Both the position numbers and the translations under genes were made by a program. Below, in pieces: positions 60,501-64,000 of a stretch of 64,000 bases of DNA. The notes beneath the pieces are model-generated. The model did not search any database. It was not told the DNA's origin and saw nothing but the letters and a program-made list of their open reading frames with translations. Position 1 is the first letter of the stretch, and every line of letters begins with the position of its first letter. The DNA is taken from the NCBI RefSeq assembly GCF_014201885.1, contig NZ_JACHFN010000003.1, positions 1 through 64,000 on the forward strand, written 5' to 3'. The DNA comes from Deinococcus budaensis. Its GTDB lineage: Bacteria; Deinococcota; Deinococci; Deinococcales; Deinococcaceae.

Positions 60501-61178
60501 ATGCGGCCCTGGATGGTCACAACCCCGCCGGTCGAGCGGTCACAGGAAGTGCTCAACGCTTTGCACGCCGTGCTGGAGACGAAAGACCCGGCGCGGTGGC
60601 GGGCGGGCGCGCCGCGCTGGCTCCTGCTGGACGGGCTGGCGGGAAAAGGCCACCTGCTGCACGGCTCGTCGCGGGGCGATCTGAGCGCGTTCGCCCCGCG
60701 CACGCCCCACGACCTCAGCCCGGATGAGTTCAGCAAACGCACGGGCGTCTTTGCGGCTTCGGACGGCCTGTGGGCGATGATGTACGCCCTGCGCGACCGC
60801 TCCCGCGCGGCGCGGATGCTGAATATGGCGCTCCAGGTGCAGCAGCCGGGCGGGGAGTGGTCCTCCATGCGCTATTTCCTGTCGCTGGCGCCGCGTGACC
60901 CGGCGGTCACGGACGGGCGCTCGCTGCTCTCGCCCGGCTTCGTCTACGTGCTGCCGCGCGCAGGCTTCGAGCAGATGCCGCCTTACGACTGGCCGGGTCT
61001 GGGCACGGTGCGCGAGCCGCACTGGGTCAGTCCGGACGGGGTACGGCCCTTGCTGTGCGTGCCGGTCACGCCTGCCGACTTTCCGCTGCCGGTCAGGCGA
61101 CATGACGCGGCGCGGGTGGATGCGCTGTGCGCGGCAGACCCCTGGGGCTTTCCGTGGCTGAGCGAGAATGGGGCGTGA
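60501..61178 (+). CDS. Unknown protein, possible ADP-ribosyltransferase fold
   Basis: A 225-residue soluble protein in no family I can name. Residues about 51-95 read LLHGSSRGDLSAFAPRTPHD and later GVFAASDGLWAMMYALRD. An HGS motif followed by a G-V/I-F-A-x-S segment and a Tyr is the layout of the His and Tyr of H-Y-E type ADP-ribosyltransferases. No convincing third catalytic Glu was fixed. The next gene, coupled by a 4-base overlap, encodes an ADP-ribosylglycohydrolase, which supports the idea. The ATG at 60501 has CATGCT 5 bases upstream; a Met at 60513 is an alternative. Function is inference. Confidence 0.5.
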   Translation: MRPWMVTTPPVERSQEVLNALHAVLETKDPARWRAGAPRWLLLDGLAGKGHLLHGSSRGDLSAFAPRTPHDLSPDEFSKRTGVFAASDGLWAMMYALRDRSRAARMLNMALQVQQPGGEWSSMRYFLSLAPRDPAVTDGRSLLSPGFVYVLPRAGFEQMPPYDWPGLGTVREPHWVSPDGVRPLLCVPVTPADFPLPVRRHDAARVDALCAADPWGFPWLSENGA

Positions 61179-62173
61179 CCACCCACCCACACCTGCACAC
61201 GCTGCTCTCGCTGACCGCCGCCGACGCGCTGGGAGCGGCAACCGAGTTCAAGACGCCGGAGGCGATCCGTGCCCAGTACGGCGCAGAGTTCCGCGACTAC
61301 CAGCCGGGCAGCGTGTTCGGCTTTGCTCCTGGCGAGGGCACCGACGACAGCCAGATGACGGTGGCGACCCTGCTGGGCTACGCGCGGGGTGGGGGGCTGG
61401 AGGGTGTCCTCGCCGCGCTGCGCGAGTGGCTGGGGGCCGGGCCGCCCGACGTGGGCAGCCTGACCCGCGCGGCGCTGTCCCACGGCAGGCTGGACGGGGG
61501 CGCGCGGGCCTGGACGCAGAGCGGCCACCAGAGCGCCGGGAATGGCGGCCTGATGCGGGTGGCCGCCGTATGGATCGCGGGCTTCCGGGAGGGGGACCTG
61601 GCGCGCGAGTCGGCCACGGTCACGGCCCTGACGCACACGGACCCGCGCTGCGTGGCCGCCAGCGTCTTTCTGACCGCCTTTCTGGAGGCGCTGGCGGGCG
61701 GCCTGCCCTACCGCCCCGCCGCCGAGGCCGCCCTGGGGGTGATGGACGGCCTCGACAGCCGCGCGGTGCTGGTCGAGGCCGGGCTGCTGGGGCTGGACAC
61801 CCGCGCCGCGCACGACGCCTTCCGTGCCGGGGACCGCGCGGCCCACACCCAGGTGCGCGCCCGCGTCCGCGCCGCACTGGACGGCCACGTCACCTCGCAA
61901 AGCGGCTTTGTGCTCGACACGCTGGAGGCGGCGGTCGCCCACGCGCGGGCCGAGACCTGGCAGGCGGGCGTGGAGCGGGCCGTGCTGGGCGGCGACGACA
62001 GCGACACGGTGGCCTGCGTGGTGGGCGCCGTCGTGGGGGCGCGCGGGCTGGCGCTTCCGGCGCACCTGCTCCCGCCCCTGCGCCTGGGCCACAGCTGGCC
62101 GGGCTGGGAGCGCGGTTGGCGCTGCGTGGAACGTTTTCCGGCGCTGGTCGAGGGGGCGCGTGCGCGGGCCTGA
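61175..62173 (+). CDS. ADP-ribosylglycohydrolase family protein
   Basis: A 332-residue enzyme of the DraG/ARH family, which removes ADP-ribose from proteins, nucleic acids or small molecules using two magnesium ions. All family motifs are present: TAADALGAATEF near the N-terminus, GEGTDDSQMTVATLLG (metal ligands), SAGNGGLMRVAAVWI, ALTHTDPRCVAASVFLTAFL, and GGDDSDTVACVVGAVVGA (metal ligands). The enzyme should be active. Start GTG at 61175, sharing 4 bases with the preceding gene; its end overlaps the next gene by 14 bases, so three genes form one tightly coupled unit. Confidence 0.92.
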   Translation: MTTHPHLHTLLSLTAADALGAATEFKTPEAIRAQYGAEFRDYQPGSVFGFAPGEGTDDSQMTVATLLGYARGGGLEGVLAALREWLGAGPPDVGSLTRAALSHGRLDGGARAWTQSGHQSAGNGGLMRVAAVWIAGFREGDLARESATVTALTHTDPRCVAASVFLTAFLEALAGGLPYRPAAEAALGVMDGLDSRAVLVEAGLLGLDTRAAHDAFRAGDRAAHTQVRARVRAALDGHVTSQSGFVLDTLEAAVAHARAETWQAGVERAVLGGDDSDTVACVVGAVVGARGLALPAHLLPPLRLGHSWPGWERGWRCVERFPALVEGARARA

Positions 62174-62777
62174 GCTGGGGGTGCCGGAGCTGACCGCGCC
62201 GCAGTTCCTCGAAGTGATCCGGCGCAACCCGGTCAACGCGGCGATTCTGGACCGGCTCCCCGCGCTGGGGGCGCCGCAGGCCCACCTCGTCGCGGGGGCG
62301 CTGTTTCAGACGGTCTGGAACGTGCGCAGCGGGCGGCCCCCGGGAGAGGGCATCCGCGACTACGACCTGTTCTACTGGGACGCCGACCCCAGCTACGAGG
62401 CCGAGGACGCCGTGATTCGCCGCGCCGCCCTGCTCTTCGGGGACCTGGACGTCCGCATCGAAGTCCGCAACCAGGCCCGCGTTCACCTGTGGTTTCCCCA
62501 GAAACACGGGGTCACGCGCCCGCCGATCCGCAGCGCCCGCGAGGGCATCCGGCAGTTTCTGGTCGAATGCACCTGCGTCGGGGTGGACGCACGGGGCGAG
62601 CTGTACGCCCCCTGCGGGCTGGCCGACCTGGCCGCCGGAATCCTGCGGCCCAACGGGCACAACCATACGCCGGGCCTCTACGCCGCCAAGGTCGCGGACT
62701 ACCGCGCCCGCTGGCCCTGGCTGCGGGAGGGCAGGGGCAGCCCGCAGGAGGAACCGTCACGCCCTCCGGCACCCTGA
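62160..62777 (+). CDS. NTP_transf_6 (DUF925) nucleotidyltransferase-like protein
   Basis: A 205-residue protein with a nucleotidyltransferase-like core: [20 protein letters not shown], then [20 protein letters not shown], in which the Asp pair is the metal site, and [31 protein letters not shown] ends the family pattern. The GTG at 62160 is taken; a second GTG at 62181 is possible. Overlaps the ADP-ribosylglycohydrolase gene by 14 bases. The cellular target of this family is unknown. Confidence 0.82.
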   Translation: MRGPELGVPELTAPQFLEVIRRNPVNAAILDRLPALGAPQAHLVAGALFQTVWNVRSGRPPGEGIRDYDLFYWDADPSYEAEDAVIRRAALLFGDLDVRIEVRNQARVHLWFPQKHGVTRPPIRSAREGIRQFLVECTCVGVDARGELYAPCGLADLAAGILRPNGHNHTPGLYAAKVADYRARWPWLREGRGSPQEEPSRPPAP

Positions 62778-62850
62778 GTCGCCCCGGCTGTCCGGGCACC
62801 GCCCGGGGAAACGCGCGCCTGCTCTAAGCTGTCCCCAAAGGAGCGTTCCC

Positions 62851-64000
62851 ATGACCCTGGACACCCCCCACCCCGGCAAGACCGCCAGCGACTCCGCCGA
62901 GCGGACCTACGCGACCGTCAATCCCTACACCGGCGAGACCCTGCGCGAGTTTCCTGCCCTGGATTCGGCGGAGGTGATTCCCACCGTCGAGCGCGCCCAT
63001 CAGGCTTACCTCGCGTGGCGCGAGCGGCCGGTGGCCGAGCGGGCGGCGGTCGTGCGCCGGGCGGGGGAGCTGATGCTCGAGCGCACCGACGAGCTGGCCG
63101 CGCTGATCACCCTGGAGATGGGCAAGCTGCGGCGCGAGGCGCGCGGCGAGGTGGCCCTGGCCGCCAGCATCCTGGCGTACTACGGGGAGCAGGGGCCGGG
63201 CTTTCTGGAGCCGGAAGCCCTGCCCGTCGAGCGGGGCGAGGCGGCGGTGGTTCACGCGCCGCTGGGCGTGCTGCTGGGCATCCAGCCCTGGAACTTCCCG
63301 CTGTACCAGGTCGCGCGCTTCGCGGGGCCGAATCTGGTGGTGGGCAACACGGTGCTGCTCAAGCACGCCGAGATCTGCCCGCAGTCGGCGCTGGCGCTGG
63401 AGACGCTGTTCCGCGACGCCGGAGCGCCCGAGGGCGTCTACACCAACCTGTTTCTGAAGATCAGCGACGTGGAGACGGTGATCGCCCACCCGGCGGTGCA
63501 GGGCGTGTCCCTCACCGGCAGCGAGCGGGCGGGGGCCAGCGTGGCCGAGATCGCGGGCCGCCACCTGAAAAAGTGCGTGCTGGAACTGGGCGGCAGCGAT
63601 CCCTTTATCGTCCTCGACGCGCCGGACCTGGACCGCACGGTCAAGGCGGCGGCGGCCGGGCGGCTGGGCAACACCGGACAAAGCTGCATCGCGGCCAAGC
63701 GGCTGATGGTGGTGGACGGGCTGTACGACGCCTTTGTCGAGAAGCTGGGGCAGGCATTTGCCGCGCTGCATCCCGGCGACCCCGCCGACCCCGCCACCCG
63801 CCTGGGGCCGCTGTCCTCGGAGCGGGCCGCGCGGGACCTGCACGCCCAGGTGCAGGACGCTGTTCAGCAGGGCGCCACCGTGGTCACGGGCGGCGGGCGG
63901 CCCGACTTGCCCGGCGCCTTCGTGGACGCGACGGTGCTCACCGGGGTCCGGCCCGGCATGCGCGCCTACTCGGAAGAGCTGTTCGGCCCAGTCGCGGTCG
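62851..64000 (+). CDS. NAD(P)-dependent aldehyde dehydrogenase, succinate-semialdehyde type (3' truncated)
   Basis: The first 383 codons of a gene that continues past the right edge. [57 protein letters not shown] and the catalytic-Glu motif [12 protein letters not shown] (near residue 248) are followed by [14 protein letters not shown] with the catalytic Cys. This pattern fits the Sad/GabD group that oxidises succinate semialdehyde; other aldehydes are possible. AAAGGAG (62837-62843) gives a good ribosome binding site. The C-terminal oligomerisation part is outside the window. Confidence 0.9.
   Translation, partial: MTLDTPHPGKTASDSAERTYATVNPYTGETLREFPALDSAEVIPTVERAHQAYLAWRERPVAERAAVVRRAGELMLERTDELAALITLEMGKLRREARGEVALAASILAYYGEQGPGFLEPEALPVERGEAAVVHAPLGVLLGIQPWNFPLYQVARFAGPNLVVGNTVLLKHAEICPQSALALETLFRDAGAPEGVYTNLFLKISDVETVIAHPAVQGVSLTGSERAGASVAEIAGRHLKKCVLELGGSDPFIVLDAPDLDRTVKAAAAGRLGNTGQSCIAAKRLMVVDGLYDAFVEKLGQAFAALHPGDPADPATRLGPLSSERAARDLHAQVQDAVQQGATVVTGGGRPDLPGAFVDATVLTGVRPGMRAYSEELFGPVAV

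Overview
The window looks like a chromosomal segment of a Deinococcus species. The DNA is very GC-rich. It carries a homologue of the Deinococcus hexagonally packed intermediate-layer (HPI) surface protein, the five-gene type IV pilus set joined to shikimate genes as I recall from Deinococcus, and many genes whose TANNNT -10 box sits only 5-8 bases before the start codon. That spacing is the signature of leaderless mRNAs, which are known to be abundant in Deinococcus.

Layout. 1-2420: edge of a probable IS1-type element, an acetoacetate-decarboxylase-like protein, a VOC protein and an AI-2E-type permease. 2487-6817: two tRNA-synthetase genes, each with its own attenuation device. cysS follows a leaderless leader peptide with two adjacent Cys codons and an intrinsic terminator. 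glyS follows a T-box riboswitch. 6855-12882: lipase-like protein, membrane protein, Mug-type glycosylase, sulfite-oxidase-like molybdoenzyme, DUF4032 protein and leucyl aminopeptidase. 12947-15503: MarR regulator and large DHA2 exporter with an operator inside the promoter. 15596-21643: Asp23 and DAK2 kinase pair, formamidase-like enzyme, murF and small proteins. 21910-32348: pilMNO, a PilP/PilW-like gene and pilQ, then aroC-aroK-aroB-aroQ and an esterase. 32350-38391: a decayed endonuclease-like gene, rplM-rpsI, NfeD-slipin pair, ABC ATPase, HAD phosphatase, rplS. 38672-41319: coiled-coil protein, lipB-lipA. 41475-45298: HPI-like S-layer gene, a long AT-rich gap and tRNA-Ile(GAT). 45477-51898: degenerate GGDEF protein, DUF427 protein, large secreted alpha-amylase, and a PhoU-like/PiT phosphate pair. 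51984-58808: CoA transferase, coaX, cysteine desulfurase, PASTA pseudokinase, azlCD, thioredoxin-like protein. 58805-62777: PadR with a membrane partner, then a coupled three-gene cluster (possible ART-fold protein, ADP-ribosylglycohydrolase, NTP_transf_6 protein). 62851-end: truncated aldehyde dehydrogenase.

Most notable: (1) the cysteine leader peptide before cysS; (2) the three-gene cluster at 60501-62777, which may be a reversible ADP-ribosylation module; (3) a leaderless small ORF whose stop overlaps the aroC start; (4) a PASTA receptor whose kinase domain lacks catalytic residues; (5) a tandem duplication in the PilQ periplasmic region. All assignments are from reading motifs; no database search was run.
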